Of a DNA stretch of 64,000 nt, positions 7,712-16,588 are shown in pieces; position 1 is the stretch's first letter; each line of letters opens with the position of its first letter. Made by a program: the position numbers and the translations under genes. The stretch comes from DTU098 sp964498525 (GTDB taxonomy: Bacteria; Bacillota; Desulfotomaculia; Desulfotomaculales; Pelotomaculaceae). The stretch covers positions 135,554 to 199,553 of the forward strand of contig CAZCGU010000004.1 in the NCBI GenBank assembly GCA_964498525.1, given 5' to 3'. Below the pieces are notes generated by a model that ran no database searches, was not told where the DNA came from, and saw nothing but the letters and a program-made list of their open reading frames with translations.

Positions 7712-8752
7712 TTGAAATACATCAGCAATGCAGCCAAAGTAGCTCATGCCCTGCAAGGTAATCTGGCTGCGCAGATTCAATGGCTAAAAAGTTGCCAGAT
7801 TTTAAACAGCGGAAATAGCGACGGCGCCATAACCCGTTACCCCCATCAGGGTTGGGTAACCCCCTACTTTTCAAATTTTGCGGCCAGGGCTATGCTAAAG
7901 GAACCTGCCGCCTACCCGCTGGTGAAGCGCTATTTGAACTGGTATCTGAGAAATATTGAACAAAATGGTACTATTTTAGACTATCATTATGATCAAAACA
8001 ACCAGCCCGGCACCGCCAGGCCCGATTCGGAAGATGCCTACGCCGGGACCTTTCTATCCCTGATCACTATTTACCACCGCCGGTCAGGGCAGGGCGACTG
8101 GGTGGGGAAAAACCTTTCCTGCCTGAAAAGAATAGCCCAATCAATAATAAACTTGATGGATCGGGATGGCCTGACCTACGCCCTGGCCAGCCACAGGGTC
8201 AAATACCTGATGGACAACTGCGAAGCATACCGGGGTCTGAAGGATTTCGCCCACCTTCTGGATTGCCTGGGTGACAGGGAAGCTCCCTGCTACCTGGCCA
8301 GGGCGAAATCCATTGCTGCGGGAGTAGAAAGAATGCTCTGGAATCCGCGGATTCAACTTTACCATGCCAGCAAAACCGGCTGGTTTCGCCCCGGCGTCAA
8401 CCTGAAAAAGTTCTACCCCGACGTTTCCTGCCAGGCTTTCCCTGTCCTTTGCGGTCTTCATAAGCCTGAATCCGAAAGGGGCGCCCGACTGTACAAGATC
8501 TTTAACAAGTATCAGCCGGACTGGATTAAAATCAGCCCGCCTGATTATCCCTGGATGATCCTTGGTTACTACGCCTGCCTGCACGGGGATTACAGGTCCG
8601 CCTACGAGAAAGTCCGCCACGTCCGGGAAACCTACATTGAGTCCCAATCAAGCAACTGGTTCTGCGCCGAGGCAGCCTTTTTTATCCTGACCTGCGCCAG
8701 TTTATTGGAAAAGCGGAACCTGTGGCTCGGGGCAGGGGACTTAAAGGGTTAA
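7712..8752 (+). CDS. Six-hairpin glycosidase-fold protein
   Basis: 346 residues from the TTG at 7712, eight bases after GGAG (a GTG at 7703 would add three residues). The chain is a succession of helical hairpins with aromatic/acidic turn motifs: RYPHQGWVTPYFSNFAARAM, LDYHYDQNN, RPDSEDAYAGTFLSLI, MDNCEAYRGLKDFAHLL and YPWMILGYYACLHGDY. This is the (alpha/alpha)6 toroid of glycoside hydrolases and phosphorylases. SEDAY and DNCEAY supply acidic residues that could be catalytic. No signal peptide, so it is cytoplasmic. The exact activity cannot be told; a GH15-fold protein lies 1 kb downstream, and both may act on the same storage or uptake glycan. Confidence 0.6.
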   Translation: MKYISNAAKVAHALQGNLAAQIQWLKSCQILNSGNSDGAITRYPHQGWVTPYFSNFAARAMLKEPAAYPLVKRYLNWYLRNIEQNGTILDYHYDQNNQPGTARPDSEDAYAGTFLSLITIYHRRSGQGDWVGKNLSCLKRIAQSIINLMDRDGLTYALASHRVKYLMDNCEAYRGLKDFAHLLDCLGDREAPCYLARAKSIAAGVERMLWNPRIQLYHASKTGWFRPGVNLKKFYPDVSCQAFPVLCGLHKPESERGARLYKIFNKYQPDWIKISPPDYPWMILGYYACLHGDYRSAYEKVRHVRETYIESQSSNWFCAEAAFFILTCASLLEKRNLWLGAGDLKG

Positions 8753-8982
8753 ACCGCCCCCGTCGTTCACCGGCGCCGGATGAAGGGTGAATATTAGCTC
8801 CGGTATTTCGGGACCGGGATCCCGCATACTCGGTTGCCAAGAGCCTGGTGGCCTGAAAAAACTTTCATTTCAAGAACAGGGCCTGGGATACTTCGGTGGG
8901 GGTATCAAAGGCAAAGTCTTTGACACCTCTGCCTTCTGTTTTTTAGAAATCGCAATACCATTTAAAACGACGTACTTCAGCT

Positions 8983-9070
8983 ATCAAGGGGACGGTATCA
9001 AAAGGACGGTTCCCCTCCTGTAATTCCAGGTATCAAGGACAGGTATCGGTATCAAGGAGACGGTTCTCCT
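8983..9070. repeat. REP-like palindromic repeats with GGGGACGGT core
   Basis: Two imperfect units, TATCAAGGGGACGG...CCCCT (8983-9016) and AGGAGACGGTTCTCCT (9055-9070, a perfect 6-bp stem with CGGT loop), are linked by further TATCAAGG copies. The GGGGACGGT core recurs near 58152 (minus strand) and, as GGGGGACAGGTCCC, at 54187. The 3' end of the chorismate mutase gene runs into the second unit. Confidence 0.6.
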
Positions 9071-9353
9071 GCTGCAATTTTATATAATAAGTAAAAAGAG
9101 TCCGGTAAACGTCTTCCACGAAGTCCGGATCCAGCCCTTTTTCCAGGGCTGCCCCCTTCACTTTTGCCAGAACCTCTCTCTCCCTGTCCGGATCATGAAC
9201 CGGAGTCCCTTTTTTTATTTCTCCCAGCCGGCGCACCAGTTGGGCACGCTTGCCGAGAAGTTCAATGATCTGCCAATCCACCTGGTCGATATCAGCCCTA
9301 AGGGTCTTAAGAGTTGGGGAATCGCCCCGGCCGGCTTCAATATTAAGGTTCAT
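9033..9353 (-). CDS. Monofunctional chorismate mutase (AroQ class)
   Basis: 106 residues. It converts chorismate to prephenate for phenylalanine/tyrosine synthesis. The three-helix AroQ fold is clear: LRADIDQVDWQIIELLGKRA (helix 1, with the conserved R, D and K), LGEIKKGTPVHDPDREREVL (the K and the D-x-x-R-E motif of the active site) and the C-terminal helix with VYRTLFTYYIKLQQENR, which holds the conserved Q. Length is usual. The last residues and the stop codon lie inside a REP-like repeat, so the native C-terminus may have been altered. No other aromatic pathway gene is adjacent. Confidence 0.85.
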   Translation of the reverse strand: MNLNIEAGRGDSPTLKTLRADIDQVDWQIIELLGKRAQLVRRLGEIKKGTPVHDPDREREVLAKVKGAALEKGLDPDFVEDVYRTLFTYYIKLQQENRLLDTDTCP

Positions 9354-9768
9354 TTGACTGCCACCACCCCTTTTATCAAGTGCCTGCCCCCACCACCCGG
9401 GAAAGGTAGGGGATGGACGTACCAGCTAACCCCGGTGTAATTACCCGGCTATCTCCCTTTGTCCAACTGTTCTTTATTATTGCTTCTTATTGGCAGCTTA
9501 CGAGTAGATTTAAACCTTGACCCAAGGCTAAACTACGCCTTTGCTTACCCCACAATTTTTTCCGGCAACGGGCAACTAACGAACATTTCCGTTGTTTTGG
9601 GGTTTCCTTATAATATCACGGTGATTTTTACCTGACAAGAAACAAAACAACAGACGGCAGTTTATCGCCCTTGAAGGGGCAGGTGACTTTTTACGCCGGA
9701 TCAAAGGTTTTCTTAAAGGATAATCGCTGATTAACTCTAATACTAGACAACAGGAACTCCTGGAAACG
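9354..9768. other. Intergenic region without a recognisable gene
   Basis: About 415 bases between divergent genes. A TATAAT-like hexamer occurs near 9611, in the right direction for the glycosidase-fold gene, but its upstream hexamer is poor. No RNA element is recognised. Confidence 0.4.
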
Positions 9769-11766
9769 GTGGTGGTGAAAATAAATCAACCTGTAAAGCC
9801 GGAAATGCCCGAAGCAATTATAGGTAATTCCAGGCTTAACGCCTCGGTAAGAAAAAACGGTGAAATTTATAGACTTTTCTGGCCCCGCATCGACTACGGC
9901 CAGCACCTGGGGCATTTTTGGGCCGGAATCAGGGTGGGTAACAGCTCAACCAAATGGTTTCACCTGGACGAGTGGTCGTCCTCCCAGTGTTACCTGGACA
10001 ACACGAACATTCTGGAAACCACCCTGACCGGCCGGTCCAGTCAGCTGAAGGTGACGCAAAGGGACTTTATTTTGCCGGCACAGGACCTTCTGACCAGGCA
10101 CTACGAACTTGAAAATACGGGAAGCAATAGCGAAAAGATATCCCTTTTCCTGTATTGCCACTTTGAAATAGAGGAATCCGTCCTTTACGACGGCGTTTAC
10201 CTGGACTTTACCAACCATTCCCTGGTTTTTTTCCGGAGAGATACGTATTTCGCCGTTACCGGCCGCGGCTGCCCCCTTACGGGATACCAGTGCGGACGGC
10301 GGGGAGCTTCGACAGACCCTTACCGGGAAGCAACTGAAGGCTTACTCTGGGGAAACAGGGATTCCATCCGCCAGTGTGCGGGAAGTCTGTCCTGGGATTT
10401 GGGTGAAATTAGGCCGGGGGAATCGAAAATCTTCACCCTTTACCTGGCAGCCGGGCATGGGGAGGGAGAGGTTCAAAAGCTGCTATCCGAAGCAACTTCC
10501 CGGGGGGGAGACCAATGGCTGGAAAACACCCGGCGGTACTGGCTTGATTGGCTTCAGCAGGGCGCCCGGACCCGGGACGGGGATTTCAAGCACCCGGCTT
10601 ACAACCGCTCCCTCCTGGCCATGAAGCTGATGACCTGCGGGGAAACCGGGGCCTCTATCGCCGCTCCGGAGTTTGATCCCTTCTACCTGGCCTGCGGCGG
10701 CTACGGCTACTGCTGGCCCAGGGATGCCGTCTTTGTGGCCGCGGCGCTGGATGAGGCCGGTTATACCCAACTGGCGGCAAATTTTTACGGCTTTGCCGCC
10801 AGTGTTCAGAACCGGGACGGGGGCTGGCGGCAGCGTTATTTTTTAGATGGAATGCCGGCGCCATTCTGGGGAGAGCAAATCGATCAGGTAGGGGCCGTGC
10901 TCTGGGGCTACGGGCACCACTATTCCCTGAGCAGGGACAGGGGTTTTCTGGAAAAAATCTGGTCCTCCCTTAAAGCCGCGGCCGGCTACCTGATTGGACA
11001 GCTGGCAGCCAACGGCCTGCCTGCACCAAGTTTTGACCCGTGGGAAGATGAGTATTTACAGGGAACCTATTCTGCCGCTGCGGCCTTTGCGGGTCTTAAG
11101 GCTGCTTCGGAACTGGCGGCAATAAAGGGGGAAAAGGAGCCTTCCCGGCGCTGGCTGGAAGCCTCCAGGAGCGTGCAGGAAGGCATTTTAAGGCATCAGT
11201 GGTCCGGCCGCCTGAACCGGTTCAGGCGCGGGATCAACCGGAGGGTCTACCGGGACACCTATGACAGCTTCCTGGGCAGGGGAGAAAGGGCATTCACCGG
11301 CACGGACCCCACCGGCATCTACCCGAACTACTTTATCGGGGAGGACGACAGGGTGGACGCAGCCCTTCTGGGCCTGGTTTTTCCCTTCGCTGTAATAGAT
11401 CCCCTGGACGATCGCATGGAGGCAACGGTCAGGGCCATTGAGGAAAAACTGTGGAACCCGTGCACCGGCGGCCTCCACCGCTACGAAGGGGACTGCTACC
11501 GGGGAGGAAACCCCTGGCTAATTGCTACCTTCTGGCTCTCCATTTACCACTTGCTGGCCGGGAACAGGGCCAGGGCCCGGGATCTTTATAACTGGTGTTT
11601 GAACCAGGCAAATCAGCACCTTCTGCTGCCGGAACAGGCTGACAAAAACCGCGGCGGGCCGGCCTGGGCAATGCCCCTTAACTGGTCCCACGCCATGTTT
11701 ATCCTGACCCACCTGGCACTCACCGGGCGGCTTAGCATCTTAAATAATTCAAGCCGAAAAAAGTAA
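9769..11766 (+). CDS. Glycoside hydrolase family 15-like protein (glucoamylase/glucodextranase fold)
   Basis: 665 residues; three consecutive GTG codons (9769, 9772, 9775) could each start it, with a weak ribosome site. Residues ~20-270 form the beta-sandwich N-domain of bacterial GH15 enzymes, and ~290-650 the (alpha/alpha)6 barrel. Recognisable are YCWPRDAVF (314-322, sugar-binding), GGWRQRYF, WEDEYLQGTYSAA (from W425, expected to hold the general acid) and PLNWSHAMFI (637-646). In active GH15 enzymes that I recall, the last motif reads S-H-A-E with Glu as general base; here it is S-H-A-M (Met643). No signal peptide, so it is cytoplasmic. It may be a diverged or inactive alpha-glucosidase. 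Confidence 0.75.
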   Translation: MVVKINQPVKPEMPEAIIGNSRLNASVRKNGEIYRLFWPRIDYGQHLGHFWAGIRVGNSSTKWFHLDEWSSSQCYLDNTNILETTLTGRSSQLKVTQRDFILPAQDLLTRHYELENTGSNSEKISLFLYCHFEIEESVLYDGVYLDFTNHSLVFFRRDTYFAVTGRGCPLTGYQCGRRGASTDPYREATEGLLWGNRDSIRQCAGSLSWDLGEIRPGESKIFTLYLAAGHGEGEVQKLLSEATSRGGDQWLENTRRYWLDWLQQGARTRDGDFKHPAYNRSLLAMKLMTCGETGASIAAPEFDPFYLACGGYGYCWPRDAVFVAAALDEAGYTQLAANFYGFAASVQNRDGGWRQRYFLDGMPAPFWGEQIDQVGAVLWGYGHHYSLSRDRGFLEKIWSSLKAAAGYLIGQLAANGLPAPSFDPWEDEYLQGTYSAAAAFAGLKAASELAAIKGEKEPSRRWLEASRSVQEGILRHQWSGRLNRFRRGINRRVYRDTYDSFLGRGERAFTGTDPTGIYPNYFIGEDDRVDAALLGLVFPFAVIDPLDDRMEATVRAIEEKLWNPCTGGLHRYEGDCYRGGNPWLIATFWLSIYHLLAGNRARARDLYNWCLNQANQHLLLPEQADKNRGGPAWAMPLNWSHAMFILTHLALTGRLSILNNSSRKK

Positions 11767-12001
11767 AATTAATAAAACCTGTGGTTTTGCCGTATACTTA
11801 GATCCGGCAATTATTTTTTTGGCAGTTACTGATATCTCCCCAAAACTGTTTGATAACCAAAGACAAGCGCCCCGGGCCCCGGCCGCGGGACAGAAATAAA
11901 TGCTAATACGTGGAGATAGGGTCCGGGTGCTCCAACCAGCTTGGCAAGTGCAGTCCAGGCTCTTTCTCTTTCTATAATGCGATTTACCCGGAGGGAAGCA
12001 T

Positions 12002-12868
12002 TTGGGCCGGTTTTTTATAATCCGCTCTTTCCCGCAGGAGGCGGCAATAAATCTCCTTCAGATCATGGCCGGAGCTCTCCTGCTGGCTTTAAGCCTGAAC
12101 ATCCTTTTAATCCCTTACGGCCTGCTGACCGGGGGTGTTGCGGGGCTGGCCCTGACCTTCCTTTACCTGTTCAAGATACCCGTTTATTTGAGCATACTCG
12201 TCATCAATATACCGGTCTTCTGGTGGGCCGCCAGGGAAATCAACCGGCATTTTTTATTTTACAGCCTGGCAGGCACTTTAGCCCTGACTCTTTTACAACC
12301 GGCCACCGTTAACCTCATTGAACCGCCGCAGATAGACCTCTTTCTCGCGTCCATTTTCGGCGGCGGCTTTAGCGGCGCAGGTTTGGGGCTGGTCTTCCGG
12401 GGCAATGGCAGCACTGGCGGCACCGACATTATTGCCGTGATCTTGAGAAAGAAAAAAAACATGAGCATCGGGGAAGTTGGATTTTACGCTAACCTTCTGG
12501 TAATAATCATATCCCTGGCATTTTTCCCGTTAAAAATCGGACTCTACACGATTATTTCCATGTATGTGGCCGGCAAAATGATTGATGCGACGATAACCGG
12601 TCTTAATTTTAACAAGTCGGTTATAATCATTTCCGGCAAATCCGAACGAATCGGCAACCGAATTATTGCTGAAATGCACCGCGGGGTAACTTATTTTCTC
12701 GGCAGGGGAGCTTTTACCTGGGAGGATAAAAGCATTGTCAACTGTGTAGTCAACCGTTTTGAACTGGCCAGATTAAAGCGCATTGTTTCCGAAACCGATC
12801 CCGGCGCCTTTGTTTATATTTCCGATACAAGCGAGGTTTTGGGGAAGGGTTTTACCATAAAAAAATAA
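12002..12868 (+). CDS. YitT family membrane protein (DUF161/DUF2179)
   Basis: 288 residues, TTG start seven bases after GGAGGG. About six hydrophobic helices cover residues ~15-205 (for example IMAGALLLALSLNILLIPYG and FGGGFSGAGLGLVFRGNGST, the latter with the conserved GSTGGTDI), followed by a soluble C-terminal ~85-residue domain with IISGKSERIGNRIIAEMHRG and GRGAFTWEDKSIVNCVVNR. This is the standard YitT arrangement, widespread in Firmicutes, with no established transport substrate. Monocistronic by spacing. Confidence 0.85.
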   Translation: MGRFFIIRSFPQEAAINLLQIMAGALLLALSLNILLIPYGLLTGGVAGLALTFLYLFKIPVYLSILVINIPVFWWAAREINRHFLFYSLAGTLALTLLQPATVNLIEPPQIDLFLASIFGGGFSGAGLGLVFRGNGSTGGTDIIAVILRKKKNMSIGEVGFYANLLVIIISLAFFPLKIGLYTIISMYVAGKMIDATITGLNFNKSVIIISGKSERIGNRIIAEMHRGVTYFLGRGAFTWEDKSIVNCVVNRFELARLKRIVSETDPGAFVYISDTSEVLGKGFTIKK

Positions 12869-12991
12869 ATCCGCCCTTGCTCTCACCGCTTCATAAATTT
12901 TTAAACTCACAAAATTTGCACGGTTAAAAACAAAATTATTAAACATACTAATAACGGCTGTCGTTCCAACTGAATAAGGGGGTTTGGGCTA

Positions 12992-13198
12992 ATGAGCAGA
13001 AGGCGTGGAGGAGTAATGTCTGACAGGCTGAGGTACGAATTAGCCAACGAACTTGGTGTAGGCGACGTGGTGCGCAGGGACGGCGGTTACTTCGGTAATG
13101 TCTCTTCCAGGGACTGCGGTAACATGGTCCGACTTGCCATCGAACGGGCCGAACGGTCATTGGCCGGGAACGGCAGTCATTTCCGGGGCGCCCCTTAA
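12992..13198 (+). CDS. Alpha/beta-type small acid-soluble spore protein (SASP)
   Basis: 68 residues, ATG nine bases after AAGGGGG. Matches the alpha/beta SASP signature: LRYELANELGVGD (first DNA-binding helix), then GYFGNVSSRDCGNMVRLAIE with the conserved G-N-x-S-S-R-D-x-G. These proteins coat spore DNA as A-form, protecting it against UV and heat, and are degraded by Gpr at germination. Expression in the forespore under sigma-G is expected but I see no certain promoter. Clear evidence that the organism sporulates. Confidence 0.92.
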   Translation: MSRRRGGVMSDRLRYELANELGVGDVVRRDGGYFGNVSSRDCGNMVRLAIERAERSLAGNGSHFRGAP

Positions 13199-13207
13199 GG
13201 GGCGCCC
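13186..13207 (+). terminator. Terminator overlapping SASP stop codon
   Basis: Perfect 11-base arms GGGCGCCCCTT and AAGGGGCGCCC abut directly, followed by TTCTT. The TAA stop of the SASP gene lies in the centre of the hairpin. Confidence 0.7.
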
Positions 13208-13327
13208 TTCTTACGTCCGCCGGGTTAATTTATTCTTAAATCTTTTAAAACTTCCACCAACAAGGTGTTACTAAATCCGCGGTTAAATATTATTATTACA
13301 GTAACAAAGACGTAAGGGGGGAAAGTT

Positions 13328-13780
13328 ATGCCTGTTGATGACAAGCAAATTATTATCAGGCTGTTTCTGGCCTTCATGGTGGGCGCTCTAATCGGAGCAG
13401 AAAGAAAAATCATGCACAAGCCTGCCGGGATGAGGACCCACGCCCTGGTGGGGCTTGGGGCCGCGCTTTTCACCATCGTCAGCATTTATGGTTTTTTGGA
13501 ATTTGACGGTCCTCCCTATTACCGGACCAACATGGACCCGGCCAGGGTTGCGGCCCAGATTGTGGTAGGCGTAAGCTTTATCGGGGGCGGACTGATCTTC
13601 AGGGAAGAAAACAAGGTTAAGGGATTGACCACCGCCGCCAGCATCTGGCTTACCGCTGCCCTGGGTACAGCTATTGGTGTTGGTATGTACCTTGCTGTTT
13701 TCGTGGCCACTGTCCTGGGATTTATCTCTTTAAAGCTAAACCGCCTTTTGAAAATAGGGGAAGACGAACACTACGAGTGA
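13328..13780 (+). CDS. MgtC/SapB family membrane protein
   Basis: 150 residues, ATG after AAGGGGGG. Four to five hydrophobic helices with the family's signature residues: LAFMVGALIGAERKIMHKPAGMRTHALVG (conserved GxERxxxxKpAGlRTh) and VGVSFIGGGLIFREENKVKGLTTAASIWLTAALG (GxGFIGAG-like, then LTTAAsiW). The proteins are linked to Mg2+ homeostasis and, in pathogens, to inhibition of the F-ATPase; the role in anaerobes is unknown. The longer soluble ACT-like C-terminal domain of MgtC is missing, as in most SapB-type members. Monocistronic. Confidence 0.85.
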   Translation: MPVDDKQIIIRLFLAFMVGALIGAERKIMHKPAGMRTHALVGLGAALFTIVSIYGFLEFDGPPYYRTNMDPARVAAQIVVGVSFIGGGLIFREENKVKGLTTAASIWLTAALGTAIGVGMYLAVFVATVLGFISLKLNRLLKIGEDEHYE

Positions 13781-13939
13781 CATGCACCCGCCACCCGACA
13801 GGTGGGGGCTTCCCGGCGCCTGCCGGCTGACGCCTGTATAACTGACAGGCCATTCCCTTTAGTCCGGCAGTTCCTTGTTATTATTCGGGCTAAACCGGCA
13901 AGCGGCGTCCTCCATCTCTTATCAGAGCTAAAGCAATTG

Positions 13940-14203
13940 TTATTCAATCGCTTCTGTAAGGCATACTGACCTGACCTTGACCCCTTTGATTGAACCCAAT
14001 TCCTTTTCCAGCCTTTCCCTTTCATCTTCCCGGGCCTGCATAGTCAGGGTGATAATACCGCGTTCCCGCCCGGGATCCGGAATTCCGTTGCGGCAAAGAA
14101 TTTGGGAACCATACCTGGTAAAAACCTCCTGCACTTCCGGGGCATGGTCCGACCTTCCCTCAACCAGAACTCCCAAAATACAAATATCCCGTTCCATCCG
14201 CAA
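13940..14203 (-). CDS. TM1266-type (iron-only hydrogenase system) putative regulator
   Basis: 87 residues from TTG at 14203, nine bases after GGAGG; an ATG six bases further in (14197) is the alternative. It has an ACT-like ferredoxin fold: MERDICILGVLVEGRSDHAP, then VFTRYGSQILCRNGIPDPGR and GIITLTMQAREDERERLEKEL. The pattern matches small proteins named after TM1266, found next to [FeFe]-hydrogenase maturation genes and thought to be regulatory. No hydrogenase gene is in this window, so the link is by family only. Confidence 0.65.
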   Translation of the reverse strand: MRMERDICILGVLVEGRSDHAPEVQEVFTRYGSQILCRNGIPDPGRERGIITLTMQAREDERERLEKELGSIKGVKVRSVCLTEAIE

Positions 14204-14401
14204 AAAACACTCCCTCCAAGTCCATTGTTTCTTGCAGTGTAACCTGATGAATTCCTCTTTATGCACAGTTAGACCGGCATAAAGAGTGCTGCATCTGTAT
14301 TAATCCGGCTAAAAAATTAACACAGTTTTAACAATGAATTGACCCGGATCGTGATAAGATACCAGTGGAGAACGCACTTTGTTATATGGAAGGTGAGAAC
14401 T

Positions 14402-15016
14402 ATGTTCCTCAAAAAAAGCAAAGAAATTTTTTTTGAACATTTCATTCTCATAGCCAACAATATCCAAACCGCCACCGGTATTTTCAGGGAAAGTATTAAT
14501 AACCTGGGCTGCACCGAGGAGTTCGCCCTCAGGATTAAAGCCCTTGAAAACAAAGGGGACCAGTATACCCACGAAATAATACTGGCCCTGAATAAGACCT
14601 TTATAACCCCCCTGGAACGTGAAGACATTCTGGGTCTGACCATCAAGCTGGATGATGTTCTGGATATTATCGAAGCTTGCACCTGGAGGTTTGAACTCTT
14701 CAATATTAAAGAAACCGATGATTACATGAAGCTTTTCGCCAAAAACATCGAAACATGCACTTTGGAAATTGTTTCGGCCATAAATAACCTGGGTAATAAC
14801 AGGATCAAAGATATCAGCAGGCACACCCACAGAATCAACGACCTGGAAAAGATAGCGGACGACTTGCTCCGGGACAGCCTCAAGACCCTTTTCTGCAACT
14901 GCAACAATCCCATAGAGATCATCAAAAAGAAAGAAATTTACAACATGATGGAAGAAATCACGGACGCCTGTGAAGACGTAGCAGATATCCTGGAACGAAT
15001 AATCATACGACATTAA
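14402..15016 (+). CDS. DUF47/PhoU-like protein, Pit accessory
   Basis: 204 residues from the ATG at 14402, preceded by GGAAGGTGAG. It is an all-helical DUF47 protein with two PhoU-like three-helix bundles; charged ED and E-D-D clusters (KLDDVLDIIEACTWR, LEKIADDLLRDSL) provide the metal-binding positions of the family. DUF47 proteins are encoded next to PiT transporters and are thought to regulate phosphate uptake. Here the PiT gene follows 11 bases downstream, so the two form an operon. Confidence 0.85.
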   Translation: MFLKKSKEIFFEHFILIANNIQTATGIFRESINNLGCTEEFALRIKALENKGDQYTHEIILALNKTFITPLEREDILGLTIKLDDVLDIIEACTWRFELFNIKETDDYMKLFAKNIETCTLEIVSAINNLGNNRIKDISRHTHRINDLEKIADDLLRDSLKTLFCNCNNPIEIIKKKEIYNMMEEITDACEDVADILERIIIRH

Positions 15017-15027
15017 GGGGAATTGCA

Positions 15028-16035
15028 ATGTTTGATGAGCCAAGGGTCCTCTTTATGCTTGTGGTTTTTCTCGCGCTGTCCTTTGATTTTATAAACGGCT
15101 TTCACGATACTGCTAATTCCATTGCTACCTCCGTTTCAACAAAAGCGCTGACACCAAGGGCCGCAATTATTCTGGCCTCATCCATGAATCTCCTGGGAGC
15201 TCTGGCTTTTACAGGTGTCGCTAAAACAATCGGCGGAAAAATTACCGACCCGCTCACCCTGGATAACGGTATGCTTATCGTTACGGCAGCGATGATTTCC
15301 GCAATTGCCTGGAATCTTATAACCTGGTATTACGCCATCCCCAGCAGTTCTTCCCACGCTTTAATCGGTTCACTGACTGGTTCTGTTATCGTTGCCGCGG
15401 GGTTCGGGGCGGTTCATTTCAGCGGTTTTACAACCATCCTGGGAGCCCTTATTATTTCGCCGCTGGTTGCCTTTGCCGCAGGATACACCTTTATGTACCT
15501 GGTCAGAAATCTCTTAAAAAACGGGAATCCGTCCAAATTGAACAGGCGGTTCCGTTCTCTGCAGGTTTTTGCCGCAGCCTGGCAGGCCTTCAGCCACGGC
15601 ACCAACGACGCGCAAAAAACCATGGGGATTATTACCTTCGCCCTGGTGACCGGGGGATTTCAAGCAACTCTGGAAGTGCCCTTCTGGGTTAAAATTACCT
15701 GTGCTGTTGTTATGGCCCTGGGCACCTCAATGGGGGGCTGGAAGATTATTAAAACAGTGGGCACCAGGATCATCAAACTGGAACCAGTCAGTGGTTTTTC
15801 GGCGGACTTCTGCTCGGCATTTGTTATTCTTATAGCTACTTTGCTCAAAATGCCGGTGAGCACAACTCACGTTATCTCATCTTCCATCATGGGAGTTGGT
15901 TCAGCCAAACGTTTTTCCTCAGTAAGATGGGACACCGCGGAAAGGATTATTATAACCTGGCTGATTACCCTGCCCATCACCATTGTTTTAGCCGGCGCGA
16001 TTTACTGGGTGCTTTCATTTCTGCCTTTAGGATAA
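15028..16035 (+). CDS. pit: Low-affinity inorganic phosphate transporter (PiT family)
   Basis: 335 residues, ATG after AAGGGG. It imports phosphate as a metal-phosphate complex coupled to protons or cations. The duplicated PiT signature is present in both halves: FINGFHDTANSIATSVSTKAL (near residue 22) and AFSHGTNDAQKTMGI (near residue 190), with PSSSSHALIGS and PVSTTHVISSSIMG loops. About nine or ten membrane helices. It forms an operon with the upstream DUF47 gene, which fits its regulation by a PhoU-like partner. Confidence 0.93.
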   Translation: MFDEPRVLFMLVVFLALSFDFINGFHDTANSIATSVSTKALTPRAAIILASSMNLLGALAFTGVAKTIGGKITDPLTLDNGMLIVTAAMISAIAWNLITWYYAIPSSSSHALIGSLTGSVIVAAGFGAVHFSGFTTILGALIISPLVAFAAGYTFMYLVRNLLKNGNPSKLNRRFRSLQVFAAAWQAFSHGTNDAQKTMGIITFALVTGGFQATLEVPFWVKITCAVVMALGTSMGGWKIIKTVGTRIIKLEPVSGFSADFCSAFVILIATLLKMPVSTTHVISSSIMGVGSAKRFSSVRWDTAERIIITWLITLPITIVLAGAIYWVLSFLPLG

Positions 16036-16072
16036 AGCAGGACAAAGATTATAAAAATTTTTGTAGGGCCAT

Positions 16073-16588
16073 TTATTTCCCCACCAGCTTGCGGTGTGCC
16101 TCCGCCATCTGCTGATACCTGCCAACAGCTCCATAAAACCTGTCTGTCTCTGATTCTTTAACCGGCCTGACAACCTTTGCCGGCGAACCCACGGCCAGCA
16201 TCCCGGCGGGTATTACCATCCCCTGCGGCACCAGGGCGCCCGCTCCCACCACTGCTCCCCGGCAAACCCTGGCTCCGTTCATGACAATAGCTCCCATGCC
16301 AATATAGGCGTCGTTTTCAATTGTACATCCATGCAGTAAAACCCTGTGACCCACTGTAACCCTTTCCCCCACAAATAGGGGAAATCCCGCATGCTCGTGC
16401 AGGATGGAGCCGTCCTGAATACTGGTCATGGCTCCGATTTTAACAGTATCGACATCGCCCCGCACAACAGAATTGTACCAGATGCCGGCGTGGGGGCCGA
16501 TTTCAACCCTGCCAACTACAATGGCGCCGGGGGCAATAAAAACTGTTTCGTCAATTAACGGAATAATACCGTCATAGGGAAGGATCAT
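16073..16588 (-). CDS. Gamma-carbonic anhydrase-like hexapeptide protein
   Basis: 171 residues from ATG 16588, preceded by AAGGAGATGTGACTTG. A left-handed beta-helix is built from hexapeptide repeats such as IGPHAGIWYNSVVRGD, IGAMTSIQDGSILHEH and VTVGHRVLLHGCTI, followed by a C-terminal helix. The HEH and GHRVLLHGC histidines match the zinc/iron triad of YrdA/PaaY-type gamma-class carbonic anhydrases. Such proteins may hydrate CO2 or act on thioesters; activity is not always demonstrable. Monocistronic, convergent with the phosphate operon. Confidence 0.85.
   Translation of the reverse strand: MILPYDGIIPLIDETVFIAPGAIVVGRVEIGPHAGIWYNSVVRGDVDTVKIGAMTSIQDGSILHEHAGFPLFVGERVTVGHRVLLHGCTIENDAYIGMGAIVMNGARVCRGAVVGAGALVPQGMVIPAGMLAVGSPAKVVRPVKESETDRFYGAVGRYQQMAEAHRKLVGK

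Noticed and set aside
8983..9070. Repeats as a CRISPR array
   Set aside because: Units are palindromic, unequal in length and without regular spacers; no cas genes.
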